This document shows positions 35,684 to 46,465 of a DNA stretch of 54,904 nucleotides, piece by piece (positions within the stretch are counted from its first letter, which is position 1; each line of letters starts with the position of its first letter). The notes beneath the pieces were generated by a model. It did not search any database. It had not been told where the DNA came from and was given only the letters and a program-made list of their open reading frames with translations. The position numbers were made by a program, and so were the translations under genes. Source of the stretch: Bacteroidota bacterium (GTDB lineage Bacteria > Bacteroidota > Bacteroidia > Cytophagales > Cyclobacteriaceae); NCBI GenBank assembly GCA_024280115.1, contig JAJRQT010000140.1, positions 1-54,904 on the forward strand, written 5' to 3'.

Positions 35684-38600
35684 ATGAAGAGGAATAAAAA
35701 TATTCTTATAGGATTCAGTATTTTCCTTTTTTCCTCATTGTTGATCAATAATACGACGCTCGCCCAGTATAGAGATATTGCATTTAATCATATTTCTACC
35801 AATGACGGCTTATCATACTATACGGTTTTTAGTATAGCCCAGGATCACAATGGATTTATGTGGATTGGAACAATAGATGGGCTCAATAGATTTGATGGTG
35901 AAAATATTAAGGTATATCGCCCAGACCCCAATGATGCATTTTCTCTGGGAAACAGTTATATATATGCATTGTTAACTACGAGTGATTCCAGTCTTTGGGT
36001 AGGCACCAATCGAGGTCTCTTTTACTACGATTATTTTCATGACAATTTTCATCCAATTCTACCAAAAGATGAAAATGGCAATCCGGTTGTAATAAGTGTC
36101 CGGTCACTGATTCAGGATGATAATTTTTTATGGATTGGCGCTACAAATGGATTTTATAAATATGATTTGGAGCATCGTAAATTTCTGGAATTACAAAATG
36201 AAAAAAAGTTATTCAGAATTCCTGTTGAATTTGTTTACAGTATGTTTAAAACAGATGATGATAAGTTGTGGTTGGGTACTGCAAATGGACTTTATGTCTT
36301 TCAGGATGGAAAGTTGGAACAACATTTTCTACCTGGTTTCGAAAACAGAAGTATGGTCATCAGAGACGTTCTGCTCGATGAACAGGAAAATTTTTGGTTA
36401 GGAACAGATGACGAAGATATAGGCTTGCTTATATATAATCTGAAAACCGGGAAAATCAATGAGCTTTCAGTTTCTAATGGCTCTTTACCCAATAACAAAA
36501 TCAGATCCATGTTTCGGTTTTCTAATGGTGATTTTTGGGTGGGAACCAGAAATGGCCTATCCGTTATTAATGAACAAACACTTGAGACCGGTTTAATACA
36601 GCACGACAAGTATGATCCGTTAAGTATTTCTCAAAACTCAATACGATCTATTTTTGAAAGTAAAGAGGGTATAATATGGGTAGGAACCTATTCCGGTGGT
36701 TTAAACTATTTCAATCCTAACAGTAAATTAATAAAGCATTTTACAGATGAAATGAAAGGAGACAATACTCTGAGCTATAATATTGTGACTTCAATTTTTC
36801 AGGATAGTAAAAATGACCTTTGGGTTGGAACTGATAATGAAGGTGTGAATATTTACAATTTCGAAACCAATACCTTCAGTTATATCAATAATAGTGATGA
36901 TGAGAATAGCCTGGTGCATTACAATATTAAGGATATTATCGAGGATAAATACGGGAAAATATATATTGCTACAATCAATGGACTGAGTATATATCAACCT
37001 GACACTAAACGATTTTTTAACTTAAAAAACCAACCGACCTCAAGGGGATATTTAAACTCTAACACCGTATATGACCTTACCGAAGATCGTGACGGCAATA
37101 TTTGGATTGGAACATCTGCTTCGAATGTAGGACTGATGAAGTATGATATTAATAAAGATTCAATCATCCATTTTTTTCCCAAAAACAGAAAATTTCCTGG
37201 ATTAGGAGATCTAACAGTGAATGCTCAGTTTCATGATAAAAAAAGAAATTTTTTATGGGCGGGAGGAGATAATGGTTTAATAGGTTTTGATATTACTGCG
37301 AAAGCTTTTTTAGAAAGTGAGAAATTCAGATCAACTGCTCAGGAGCTTAGCCAGGTCATTGTAAACGATCTGCTCATTGACAATAATGATTTTTTGTGGA
37401 TTGCCACCTTAGGGAATGGACTATATATTTTAGACTTAGATACATATCAGCTTAGAAAACTGAAAGATGAAGATGGTATAGATGGAGCAAGCTATTTTTC
37501 AATGGTTTGCGATGATGATGGCAATATCTGGATTTCAGAAAGTGCTAAAATTATTAAGCTATATCCAATTCGAAGTTTGAATGAAAAAGTAAAAAAGAAT
37601 GAGAGTTTTGCCATCCAGGAAGGGTTCCCTCCCCAGCAGTATTATGCAAAATCTGCTTACAAGGATAAAGATGGGATCTTATATTTTGGTGGAGATAATG
37701 GCTTTATCTCCTTTGATCCGGAAAAAGTTAAAAATACCAGCGTTTATCCAAAAGTAACTTTTACAAATATTTTTACGAATGGAGAGCAATATTTGATTTT
37801 GTCAGATAAAGCAGATGAATATATGAATATTGCAGCTTTAAAAACTTTGAAATTAAAATATCAGCAATCAAATTTTTCAGTACATTTCATTGCGCCGAAT
37901 TTTCTAAATCAAAAAAATATTTGGTACCGGTTTTTATTAAGTGGACAAAATCAAAAATGGCAGGATTTAGGAAAATCAAATTCAATTAACTTCACAGAAC
38001 TAAAGGCCGGGAATTATGAATTGCGCATAAAAGCTTCCAGTGATCCAAATAACTTTGCGGCAGGCTACACAGCGTTAACGATCATCGTTGACCCACCATT
38101 TTGGAGGGCGCCATTAGCAATTGTAATATATATTGCTATCGTCAGTGGCTTACTGTATGCTTTCTTTATTATCGCCAGACAGTGGGAAGGATTATCCCAG
38201 AAGCTGAAATACGAGTCCCTTGAAAGAGAAAAAGAACATGAATTCCATCAGCAAAGAATCAAGTTTTTTACCGATATATCTCATGAGCTTCGCACACCCT
38301 TAACGCTGATTCTCGCTCCACTGGAAAAATTGGCAACCTCCAATATTGGTAATGCAAGAATTCAAAATCAATTATTGCTCATGTTTCGAAATGGTGAGCG
38401 AATGCTCCACCTCATCAATCAGTTATTAGACCTGAGAAAGCTGGAAACGGGGCATATGCAAATTAAGGCAGCAAAAGGTAATTTCGCTCATTTTGTTCAG
38501 GAAGTTTCATTTTCATTTAGGGAACTTGCCCAAAGTCGTCATATTGAATTAAAAGTCGATTTCTTTAAGGACAGCATAAACCTGTGGTTTGATAGAGATA

Positions 38601-39862
38601 AATTTGAGATTATATTATTTAATCTGCTGTCAAATGCAATAAAATATACACCGGATCATGGGAAAATAAATATCATAGTTTATGATGAAGAGGATGAAAA
38701 CGCGGAAAATAAGTATTCACATATATCTTTGAAGATTACAAATACGGGAAGTGGAATTCCACAAAACAAACTGAACCAAATTTTTGAAAGATTCTATAGT
38801 ATAAATTCAGGCACAGGATATAATAAACATAGCAGTGGTGTTGGATTAGAGATTGCAAAAAAGATTATTGATCTTCATCATGCAAAGATAAGTGTCGAAA
38901 GCGAGTACGATGAAAAAGGTATTAACGGATTTGCATCCTTTATCTTGACGATTCCCAAAGGAAAAAAACATTTCAAAAAATCCGAATTGATAAAGAATTT
39001 TAAAAGCAGTGAAGATATTTCAAGTTACCAAAAACCTGTTCAGATTGAAGAATTAACTAATAAAAAAACAAAATCAACAATTGAAAAAGTTAATCACGAT
39101 CAAACAATTCTAGTTGTTGAAGACAATGCTGAAGTAAGGAAGTTGGTTTCGGATATCTTTATTTCTTCATACAATATAGTCGAGGCAAAAAACGGTGATG
39201 AAGGATTGGAACGAGCCAAAAAAGACCTGCCGGATTTGATAATAAGCGATATCATGATGCCGGGAATTGATGGTATTGAGCTTTGTCGTCGAATTAAAAC
39301 AGATATAAATACCAGCCATATCCCTGTTATATTGCTTACAGCAAGAACAGCAGTTACTTTTAAATATGAAGGATTGGAAACAGGTGCAGATGATTATATC
39401 ACTAAGCCGTTTAGTGTTGGAGATCTTGAGCATCGAGCCGTCAACCTGATAAAGCAGAGATTAAGACTAAAGGAACACTACGGCAATTCTGCAAGCCTGA
39501 TACCCAGGGAAATTACCTTGAATTCTGTCGATGAAAAACTGTTAAAGAGAACCATCGATTATATAACCGAACATATTACTGCAACCAACCTTACCATTGA
39601 AAAGATATCTGAAGAAGTAGGCATGAGCAGGGTACACTTTTATCGAAAGATCAAAGCGCTTACGGGATTAAGTGCAGTAGAATTTTTAAGAAAGATAAAG
39701 ATGGAACGAGCAGCCCAATTGCTCAAAACCAACAAATTTAATGTTTCTGAAGTAAGCAATCTAGTGGGTATTTCGGATGTAGATTATTTCAGAAAATGCT
39801 TTAAAAAACATTTTGGAAATACTCCAAAAGAATATCAAGACCAAAAAATAAATAGACACTAG
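35684..39862 (+). CDS. Hybrid two-component system regulator of the SusC/D locus
   Basis: The single protein joins sensor, kinase, receiver and DNA-binding parts. From the ATG at 35684 it has 1392 residues; an upstream ATG at 35645 adds 13 residues before the signal peptide. After the signal (ending TTLAQY) come about fourteen Reg_prop propeller repeats (WIGTIDGLNRFDG-like) to residue ~700, a Y_Y_Y domain, one membrane helix, HisKA with DISHELRTPL (His867), HATPase_c (NLLSNAIKYT, GSGIP), a receiver with the phosphoacceptor in ISDIMMPGIDG (Asp1189) and a C-terminal AraC HTH. Such regulators bind a glycan fragment in the periplasm and activate the adjacent SusC/D operon. Confidence 0.95.
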   Translation: MKRNKNILIGFSIFLFSSLLINNTTLAQYRDIAFNHISTNDGLSYYTVFSIAQDHNGFMWIGTIDGLNRFDGENIKVYRPDPNDAFSLGNSYIYALLTTSDSSLWVGTNRGLFYYDYFHDNFHPILPKDENGNPVVISVRSLIQDDNFLWIGATNGFYKYDLEHRKFLELQNEKKLFRIPVEFVYSMFKTDDDKLWLGTANGLYVFQDGKLEQHFLPGFENRSMVIRDVLLDEQENFWLGTDDEDIGLLIYNLKTGKINELSVSNGSLPNNKIRSMFRFSNGDFWVGTRNGLSVINEQTLETGLIQHDKYDPLSISQNSIRSIFESKEGIIWVGTYSGGLNYFNPNSKLIKHFTDEMKGDNTLSYNIVTSIFQDSKNDLWVGTDNEGVNIYNFETNTFSYINNSDDENSLVHYNIKDIIEDKYGKIYIATINGLSIYQPDTKRFFNLKNQPTSRGYLNSNTVYDLTEDRDGNIWIGTSASNVGLMKYDINKDSIIHFFPKNRKFPGLGDLTVNAQFHDKKRNFLWAGGDNGLIGFDITAKAFLESEKFRSTAQELSQVIVNDLLIDNNDFLWIATLGNGLYILDLDTYQLRKLKDEDGIDGASYFSMVCDDDGNIWISESAKIIKLYPIRSLNEKVKKNESFAIQEGFPPQQYYAKSAYKDKDGILYFGGDNGFISFDPEKVKNTSVYPKVTFTNIFTNGEQYLILSDKADEYMNIAALKTLKLKYQQSNFSVHFIAPNFLNQKNIWYRFLLSGQNQKWQDLGKSNSINFTELKAGNYELRIKASSDPNNFAAGYTALTIIVDPPFWRAPLAIVIYIAIVSGLLYAFFIIARQWEGLSQKLKYESLEREKEHEFHQQRIKFFTDISHELRTPLTLILAPLEKLATSNIGNARIQNQLLLMFRNGERMLHLINQLLDLRKLETGHMQIKAAKGNFAHFVQEVSFSFRELAQSRHIELKVDFFKDSINLWFDRDKFEIILFNLLSNAIKYTPDHGKINIIVYDEEDENAENKYSHISLKITNTGSGIPQNKLNQIFERFYSINSGTGYNKHSSGVGLEIAKKIIDLHHAKISVESEYDEKGINGFASFILTIPKGKKHFKKSELIKNFKSSEDISSYQKPVQIEELTNKKTKSTIEKVNHDQTILVVEDNAEVRKLVSDIFISSYNIVEAKNGDEGLERAKKDLPDLIISDIMMPGIDGIELCRRIKTDINTSHIPVILLTARTAVTFKYEGLETGADDYITKPFSVGDLEHRAVNLIKQRLRLKEHYGNSASLIPREITLNSVDEKLLKRTIDYITEHITATNLTIEKISEEVGMSRVHFYRKIKALTGLSAVEFLRKIKMERAAQLLKTNKFNVSEVSNLVGISDVDYFRKCFKKHFGNTPKEYQDQKINRH

Positions 39863-40279
39863 CGGGTCTATCGGGTAGTTTTGTAACAAATGACCTGTGT
39901 TTTTGATACAATGCATTCCTGCTTTTGTATCATTTGTCCTGTTATCCTGATACAGATAAACTAAGCATTCAGCATTTTCTCCTATTAAATTCGATCAGAA
40001 TTATGTTTCTGATGAGGAATAATCAAACATTGAAATCAAATCTCACCCTTAAGTTGATCGCTGTGGCGCTCATTATACTTGGCATGTTTTTATTTATTAT
40101 ATATATATAGTTTATACAGATGATATTTCACAAGACACTATTTCAAAATTCATTTGATTTTACTAGAAAAAAATCAAAAAATTATGTTTCACCTTAAATT
40201 TTGTAATTATAAATATTAGCTGCACGCTAATGTCACAGATTATAATTAATTAATCATTTTTCACTTAAAACAATTTATC
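39863..40279. promoter_or_regulatory. Regulatory gap between the regulator and susC genes
   Basis: This 417-bp region should hold the promoter and the AraC-domain binding site for the susC operon. It is strongly AT-rich just before susC. I cannot identify the operator. A short ORF lies within it (40003-40110). Confidence 0.4.
40003..40110 (+). CDS. Possible 35-residue membrane peptide
   Basis: A frame from ATG at 40003 encodes a basic N-terminus followed by a hydrophobic helix (LIAVALIILGMFLFIIYI) up to the stop. The layout of a charged start and one membrane segment is common for real small membrane peptides. AT-rich DNA also yields such frames by chance. There is no homology I recognise. 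Confidence 0.25.
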   Translation: MFLMRNNQTLKSNLTLKLIAVALIILGMFLFIIYI

Positions 40280-43200
40280 ATGATGGAAAAATTACCTAGG
40301 AAATCCTGGGGTGTTCTTGTTATCGCAGTTATGTTTGCAACTGTGGTAAGCGCTCAGGATTTAGCCTTGTTGGACCGGAGTACCAATTCCGCTTACCAAT
40401 CTGGCAAATCAACGCAAACTAATTCTGAAAATTTTCAGGAGAGAAAAGTAACGGGAACGGTATTAAGCGGTGACAATGATGAAGCCCTGCCGGGTGTAAA
40501 CGTTATTGTTAAAGGAACCACTACCGGAGGAATCACGGATATAGAAGGTAATTATGCGGTGAATATACCGGATGATAACGCTACCCTGATTTTCAGTTCT
40601 GTCGGCTACGAAACCATGGAAATAGCTGTTGGAATGCAATCAATTATTGATATTACCTTAGCTCCGGATATTACCGCGCTTGATGAAATCGTGGTAATCG
40701 GTTACGGTACTTCAAAGAAAAAAGACCTCACCGGTGCTATTGTCAATGTAAAATCCGAGGTAGTGGAGAAGTATAAGCCCACGAGTGTTTCGGAGATACT
40801 GAGAACCACTGTTCCCGGATTGGTAGTAGGCTATTCTACCGATGCGAGAAATGTTCCTGATTTTGAAATTCGCGGGGATGCTTCAATCAAAGCGAGTTCT
40901 AGCGATGAAATTAGAGCCAACCGACCACTTATCGTATTGGATGGCGTAATTTTTCGAGGTGATCTTGCAGAGATTAACCCCAACGACATCGAAAGTATTG
41001 ACGTACTGAAAGATGCCAGCGCTGCGGCTATTTATGGTTCACAGGCTACCAATGGCGTTGTCATTTTCACCACGAAGAAAGGCGAGATTGGCAAACCGAG
41101 GATAAGTTTTAGCTCCAGAATTGGATTGGTGACCGGAGCAGAGCGACAGCAATCTTACAAAGCAGGCGATGAAGTTTTGAATTGGTTGACCGACATGAAT
41201 GAATCGATCAATGGATTAATTACTGAACCATGGTCAAAGTATCGCGATTACTATACCACACCTACTGAATTTCAGGATGACTGGTTAACCGCCAATGGTA
41301 TTCCCGGTGAAACGGACCCAAAAGTAATTAACGGCGCCCGGGTAGATAATTTTATATTTTGGGAGAATGAAAGAGAGAATTTCGACAACGGCATCTCATA
41401 TGATTGGCAGGATTTCTTGTTTCAAACAGGCGTACGGCAGGATTATGATCTGAGTGTGTCAGGACGAAATGAAAAAGTATCTTACTACTATTCTTTGGGA
41501 TACAGTGATAGGGAGTCAGTACAGATTTGGGAATCATTTAAAACGATTACTTCGCGACTGAACCTTGATGTATCGATAGCAGAATGGTTGAATGTTGGTA
41601 TAAATGCAAACTTTTCCTATCAGAATGAAGGGCAACAACCGGTAAGTAATGGTGGTTACCGAACCGCCTCTCCCTATGATCAGCCCTGGAGAAATGGTAC
41701 CGAGCATACCAGGGAGAATTTAAACGATCAAAGCGCCGGATCTAATCGCGGTAATCCCTATCAGGACCCTTCATGGAATACACGGCTTTATGACAGGTTT
41801 ATGATCAACCCTACTTTATATGCAAAAGCAACACTACCATTTGGTTTTAGCTTTAGAATCGACTATACACCAAGGTTCGATTCGAGGAAAAGGTTTGATT
41901 TTGATGAGCAAGGACACCCTGAAACTGCAGTTGATGAAGGGAGAAGGAGGCACAACGAGACTTTTGCATGGCAACTGAATAATATTTTGAGTTGGGATAA
42001 AGAATTTGGCAATCATCGGTTTTCGGTTACGGGATTATATAATCCTGAACAATCCCAGCGATGGGAAACGGATTCCAGAACCAATAATTTTTCACCAACG
42101 GCAGCGCTTGGTTTTAGTGGAATGGGATTTGGTTTGAATCCTTCAGCCCGTTCATACGATGAGAAGAATTCTAGAACGGCGATTATGGGCCGCGTAAACT
42201 ATGCCTTCAGTGATCGTTATAATTTTTCTGCATCCATCAGACGGGATGGATACTCTCGTTTTGGTTCGGAAACGTTGTATGGTAATTTTCCATCATTGTC
42301 GGCAGCCTGGACCATCACCAACGAAAACTTTATGGCTTCTGGTCCCGGGTGGATCAATCACCTGAAGTTCCGCGCAAGCTGGGGCATAAACGGCAACAGT
42401 AGTGGTCTGAATGATTACAATGCATATGCTCAATTGAGCAACAACCTTTATCTCAATTATGACGGAGGGTATGTAGCCACTCCTTATGTGGCAATAACCA
42501 GGATAGCTAATCCTTTATTGTCTTGGGAAAGGAATGAGGCCATTAACTTTGGTATTGATTTTGGCTTGTGGAATGACAGATTGAGCGGATCTTTTGATGT
42601 GTACTCATCTGAAACCAGGGATTTGCTCTTAGACCAAAAATTACCAGATCTGACAGGATTGCCTTCTGCCAAAACAAATGTTGGTAATCTGCAAAATACA
42701 GGATTCGACCTTGGATTGAACGGTATTATTATGACTTCTCAAGATTTTATTTGGACCGCTACATTCAATGTTACCTACAGGCAAAATAAAATCACCACAT
42801 TAGGTAACGATGCGATTCCGGTTACAGATTCCGAAGGAAATCCTATACTGGATGGCAACGGAAATCCTGTACTGGCAGAACCAGATGATCTACAAAATGG
42901 ATGGTTCATAGGTGAAAACAAAGATGTGATTTGGGATTATGAGCTAAATGGAGTATATCAACTTGGTGAAGAGGCGGAAGCAGCAAAGTTTGGCTTGTTC
43001 CCCGGAGATTTCAGGATTGTGGATCAGGATGGCGACGGCAATCTTGATGTAGATGACAAAACCTTCCTGGGGTTGACTCAAAATCCATGGTATATGACGT
43101 TAAGGAATGATTTTGAATGGAAAGGTCTTGATTTGGGCTTGGTATTTCTTGCCAAAGTGGGTTATACAGGTGGTACAAATTTCCCATTTAATAACCGTCA

Positions 43201-43525
43201 GGATTATATCAAAAACCATAACTGGTTCAACATGCCTTATTGGACGCCGCTTAATCCCATAAACGATTTTGCAAGAATCAATTCCATCAGCTTCGGTAAT
43301 AATGCATGGATATCAAAATCTTATGTGCGCTTGCAAAATGTTTCACTAGGTTATAGTTTACCAGCTAGCATATTGGAAAAGATGAAATTCGACCGTGTAC
43401 GCTTGGCATTTAACATCGAAAATGCGGCAGTATGGTCAGAGTGGCAAACGTTTAACCTGGGAGATCCTGAATCAGAAAGAGAGATGCCAAGGACGTATTC
43501 TTTTAGTCTGGACTTTACTTTCTAA
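40280..43525 (+). CDS. SusC/RagA-family TonB-dependent outer-membrane transporter
   Basis: The 1081-residue protein has a signal peptide (ending VVSAQD). A carboxypeptidase D-like regulatory domain spans about residues 56-135 (VTGTVLSGDNDEALPGVNV... SSVGYETMEI). The SusC signature ALDEIVVIGYGTSKKKDLTGAI then leads into the plug, ending DASAAAIYGSQATNGVVIFTTKKG. A 22-strand barrel fills the rest and finishes in SFSLDFTF. It imports oligosaccharides bound by the SusD partner. Met1 or Met2 may start translation. It is the first structural gene of the locus. Confidence 0.95.
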   Translation: MMEKLPRKSWGVLVIAVMFATVVSAQDLALLDRSTNSAYQSGKSTQTNSENFQERKVTGTVLSGDNDEALPGVNVIVKGTTTGGITDIEGNYAVNIPDDNATLIFSSVGYETMEIAVGMQSIIDITLAPDITALDEIVVIGYGTSKKKDLTGAIVNVKSEVVEKYKPTSVSEILRTTVPGLVVGYSTDARNVPDFEIRGDASIKASSSDEIRANRPLIVLDGVIFRGDLAEINPNDIESIDVLKDASAAAIYGSQATNGVVIFTTKKGEIGKPRISFSSRIGLVTGAERQQSYKAGDEVLNWLTDMNESINGLITEPWSKYRDYYTTPTEFQDDWLTANGIPGETDPKVINGARVDNFIFWENERENFDNGISYDWQDFLFQTGVRQDYDLSVSGRNEKVSYYYSLGYSDRESVQIWESFKTITSRLNLDVSIAEWLNVGINANFSYQNEGQQPVSNGGYRTASPYDQPWRNGTEHTRENLNDQSAGSNRGNPYQDPSWNTRLYDRFMINPTLYAKATLPFGFSFRIDYTPRFDSRKRFDFDEQGHPETAVDEGRRRHNETFAWQLNNILSWDKEFGNHRFSVTGLYNPEQSQRWETDSRTNNFSPTAALGFSGMGFGLNPSARSYDEKNSRTAIMGRVNYAFSDRYNFSASIRRDGYSRFGSETLYGNFPSLSAAWTITNENFMASGPGWINHLKFRASWGINGNSSGLNDYNAYAQLSNNLYLNYDGGYVATPYVAITRIANPLLSWERNEAINFGIDFGLWNDRLSGSFDVYSSETRDLLLDQKLPDLTGLPSAKTNVGNLQNTGFDLGLNGIIMTSQDFIWTATFNVTYRQNKITTLGNDAIPVTDSEGNPILDGNGNPVLAEPDDLQNGWFIGENKDVIWDYELNGVYQLGEEAEAAKFGLFPGDFRIVDQDGDGNLDVDDKTFLGLTQNPWYMTLRNDFEWKGLDLGLVFLAKVGYTGGTNFPFNNRQDYIKNHNWFNMPYWTPLNPINDFARINSISFGNNAWISKSYVRLQNVSLGYSLPASILEKMKFDRVRLAFNIENAAVWSEWQTFNLGDPESEREMPRTYSFSLDFTF

Positions 43526-43581
43526 AGTAGTGAAGAACTACTTTGGAATCTAAAATATTTTAACTCGAAAATTAAATAGAA

Positions 43582-45603
43582 ATGAAAAATATAAAAAGCT
43601 TAAAAGCAGTGATCGTTGCAGTGTTCATGCTGTTTTCGATTTCCTGTAGTGATGAATTTCTGGATGAAAAGCCATTGTCTTTCTTAAGCCCAGAGAACAC
43701 ATTTGTTGATGCTGCAGGCCTTCAAACTGCGCTAGAGTCAGCGTTGAAGGGAGTGTTTAACCAGTGGAATGGCGACAACGAAGAATTGTTGTTTAATCAT
43801 AATATGAGTGACGCTTCTGTAGTCAGTGCTACGGATAAGCCCGATGCATTTGTGGATTTGCGTACCTATGCTACTCCAGCCAATAGTAGGGATAATGATG
43901 CTGGACGTACCAGGTAATTCTATGCGGAGAATTACAAGCAAATCAAAAGTGTTAATACTGTAATTGATTACATCGATACACCGGAATGGCCCGATGGAGA
44001 AGCTGACGTAGAAAGAAATCACCTACTGGGATCAGCTTATTTCTTAAGAGCATTTTTCTACCTGCAACTCACAATGGATTTTGGAAATGTAGCATTTCCG
44101 CTCAATGTAGTGACTGAAGCCAGAAGGAACTTTAAGGTCTTTCATATGCAAGGTATCTGGGATCAGATGATCACAGATCTGGAATATGCTGTACAGCATG
44201 TCAAGAAGAAAAGTGAACTGCCCATAGGCCAAGCTCCAAAGTCTGCGGTTAGAATGCTTTTGGCCAAATACTACATGCTGAATCAAAGATTTGCAGATGC
44301 TGAAAAGTTAATGGATGATCTTTTAGCTAGCGGAGAGGTGAGATTATTTACTGATGCAGATATTCCACAAGGAGTGGATTCAGTAGAAGTGGCTAATACA
44401 TTTAGTCCGTTCACAGGGAAGAGATATCCGGGAAAAAGTGGTTTTGCCGCTGCTGACGCCCTCAACTATCTGCATATGGATAAAGGCGCCCAAAAAACAA
44501 GTAATCCCGAAGGAGTCTGGCTTGTAGTGAACGAACCTTTCGTTTTGGGATCTCAGGGAAGATCTGCCAGTATTCGCGCATGGGGCCCTAACTTTGTAAG
44601 TACTAATCTCGGAGTTAAAGCGCCACCAAATGGTGCAGTTCATGGAACTAATGTTAAGCAAGCATCCGGAGATAACGGAGGAATGATGATGCAAAAGTGG
44701 GGTCGGTCGCAAGGCTTTGGCCGTCTGACCAATTATTCACAGTACGATGTCTGGAAACGCTTCGGTGTGAACGATGAGCAGGACTACCGGCACAAGGATA
44801 CGAACTGGATGGAAATGGATGATCTATTATATGATAATCCAGCTTTAGAAGGTACAGAATGGTACCTGAAACCGTTACAATTGTGGTATAATGGAGTATT
44901 ACTTTGCGAAGATACCGTGAGGTGCTGGTATGGGTACCCAAGATTTAAATTCTATGCCTTAAACCAGGAGAGTCGCCCGGACAGACAGGATGGAGGAAAG
45001 CGGGATATGTACATCTTTAGAGTAGGAGAAGCCTATCTCATAAGAGCTGAAGCTCGATTCTGGCAGGACAACTTTGCCGGAGCTACCGAAGATATCAACA
45101 CAATTCGTGCGCGTGCAAACGCAATGCAGATGTACACAGTTGGTGATGTACAAACAGATGGAATAGGCGCCATATTAGATGAGCGTAACCGCGAGTTATT
45201 TGGCGAGGAGTATCGCCATGACGAGCTTGTACGTATTTCCGTTATTTTGGCAAAGACCGGAAAGACTGCCTACAATGGCAAAACTTATTCTATTACCGGA
45301 GGGGATATTGAAAAATCCTTGTCGACTAGTAGCTTTTACTATGATAGGGTTATTGAAAAGAATAGTTTCTTCAGGGACGAGGTAGCTTGGGCTACCTATA
45401 GTACAACAAAATACACCATGGATGCGATGCATGTTTTCTGGCCTGTTTACCAGGATTATATCGTTGGTAATGTTGAGGCCGTATTGAATCAAACTACGGG
45501 CTATAATGGTTCCGAAAATAATATAGAACCATTAACGCACGTAGTACAGCCGGCAGGTGTTCCAAATATTGATCCAATGGAAGCTATTGGAGAATTAGAA
45601 TAA
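43582..45603 (+). pseudogene. SusD/RagB-family lipoprotein interrupted by an in-frame stop
   Basis: The full-length frame would give about 673 residues. It begins with a lipoprotein signal (SISCSDEFLDEKPL, Cys23), as SusD proteins do, but a TAA replaces codon 112 (43915-43917). The same frame continues directly after it with FYAENYKQIKSVNTVIDYID, a region conserved in SusD, and runs to the stop at 45603 with TPR and RagB domains (GSAYFLRAFFYLQLTMDFGNV, EAYLIRAEARFW, RNRELFGEEYRHDELVRIS). No base is inserted or lost. A CAA (Gln) to TAA change is the simplest explanation. It could be a real nonsense mutation or a sequence error. Confidence 0.85.
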
Positions 45604-45729
45604 TAATATTTTTTAACAACTCATCTGGTGACTTTATGTCATCAGATGAGTTAATTTTTTAATAGTAATTTAATTATTAGTGGTAAGAAATTGATTTGGT
45701 TATTTAGAAATCGATTTGACTTTTAAACC

Positions 45730-46431
45730 ATGTATAAAGCAAGTAGAGTTTTTTTAGTGCCGGTTTTCATGTTTGCGTCAAATATGGTTCATGCACAAGA
45801 TCATGTAATCCAGGGAGTTGTTCATGCTTTCGACAGCATTCCTCTAATAGGCGCTGAAATAATAGTAAAAAGTTCAAAGCAGTCATTTTTTACTGATAGC
45901 ACAGGGACTGTTTTAATATTCTGTAATTCAGAAGATAAATTGACGGTAAGAGCAAATGGCTTTTCCAATCAAAATGTTAAGATTAATGAGAAAATAAAAT
46001 TGGTAGCGGTAAACCTTAAGTTAAAGCATACCAGGAAAAAACAAAGTGAAGATAAAAGAGCATACGAAATAGGATATGGTAAAGTATCAGAACGAGATAA
46101 AACTACAGCCACAGAGAGTTTAAGAAAGAATGAAGCATCTTTTTTGCGATACAATGATATGTATGATCTTATTCGAGGTCAGTTTGCAGGAGTTGAAGTT
46201 ACAAACAGTGAAATAATAATCAGAGGCACCAATTCATTTAATAGCAGTAGTGCTGCCCTTATAGTTGTAGATGGAATAATCATGGATTACGCATTTTTGG
46301 ATACTTTACGTCCTATTGACATAAAAAATATTTATGTCATTAAAGACGGTAGTGCTGCAGTCTATGGTTCACGGGGAGCAAATGGTGTTGTTATTATCGA
46401 AACCAGGAATGGGGGTAATGATATTAATTAA
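45730..46431 (+). CDS. Plug-only SusC relative without a barrel
   Basis: The 233-residue protein has a signal peptide (ending VHAQD). A carboxypeptidase-like domain covers residues about 27-98 (IQGVVHAFDSIPLIGAEIIV... LTVRANGFSNQNV). A TonB plug-like domain spans about 115-228, closing with IKNIYVIKDGSAAVYGSRGANGVVIIETR. It then stops cleanly; no barrel strands or frame remnants follow, since the next gene starts 34 bp later. The product would be periplasmic rather than a channel. It sits within the locus after susD. Its role is unknown; it could bind the SusC barrel or TonB. Confidence 0.75.
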   Translation: MYKASRVFLVPVFMFASNMVHAQDHVIQGVVHAFDSIPLIGAEIIVKSSKQSFFTDSTGTVLIFCNSEDKLTVRANGFSNQNVKINEKIKLVAVNLKLKHTRKKQSEDKRAYEIGYGKVSERDKTTATESLRKNEASFLRYNDMYDLIRGQFAGVEVTNSEIIIRGTNSFNSSSAALIVVDGIIMDYAFLDTLRPIDIKNIYVIKDGSAAVYGSRGANGVVIIETRNGGNDIN

Positions 46432-46465
46432 ATCAAAATAGATTTTAAATAAAATAAATAAGATC

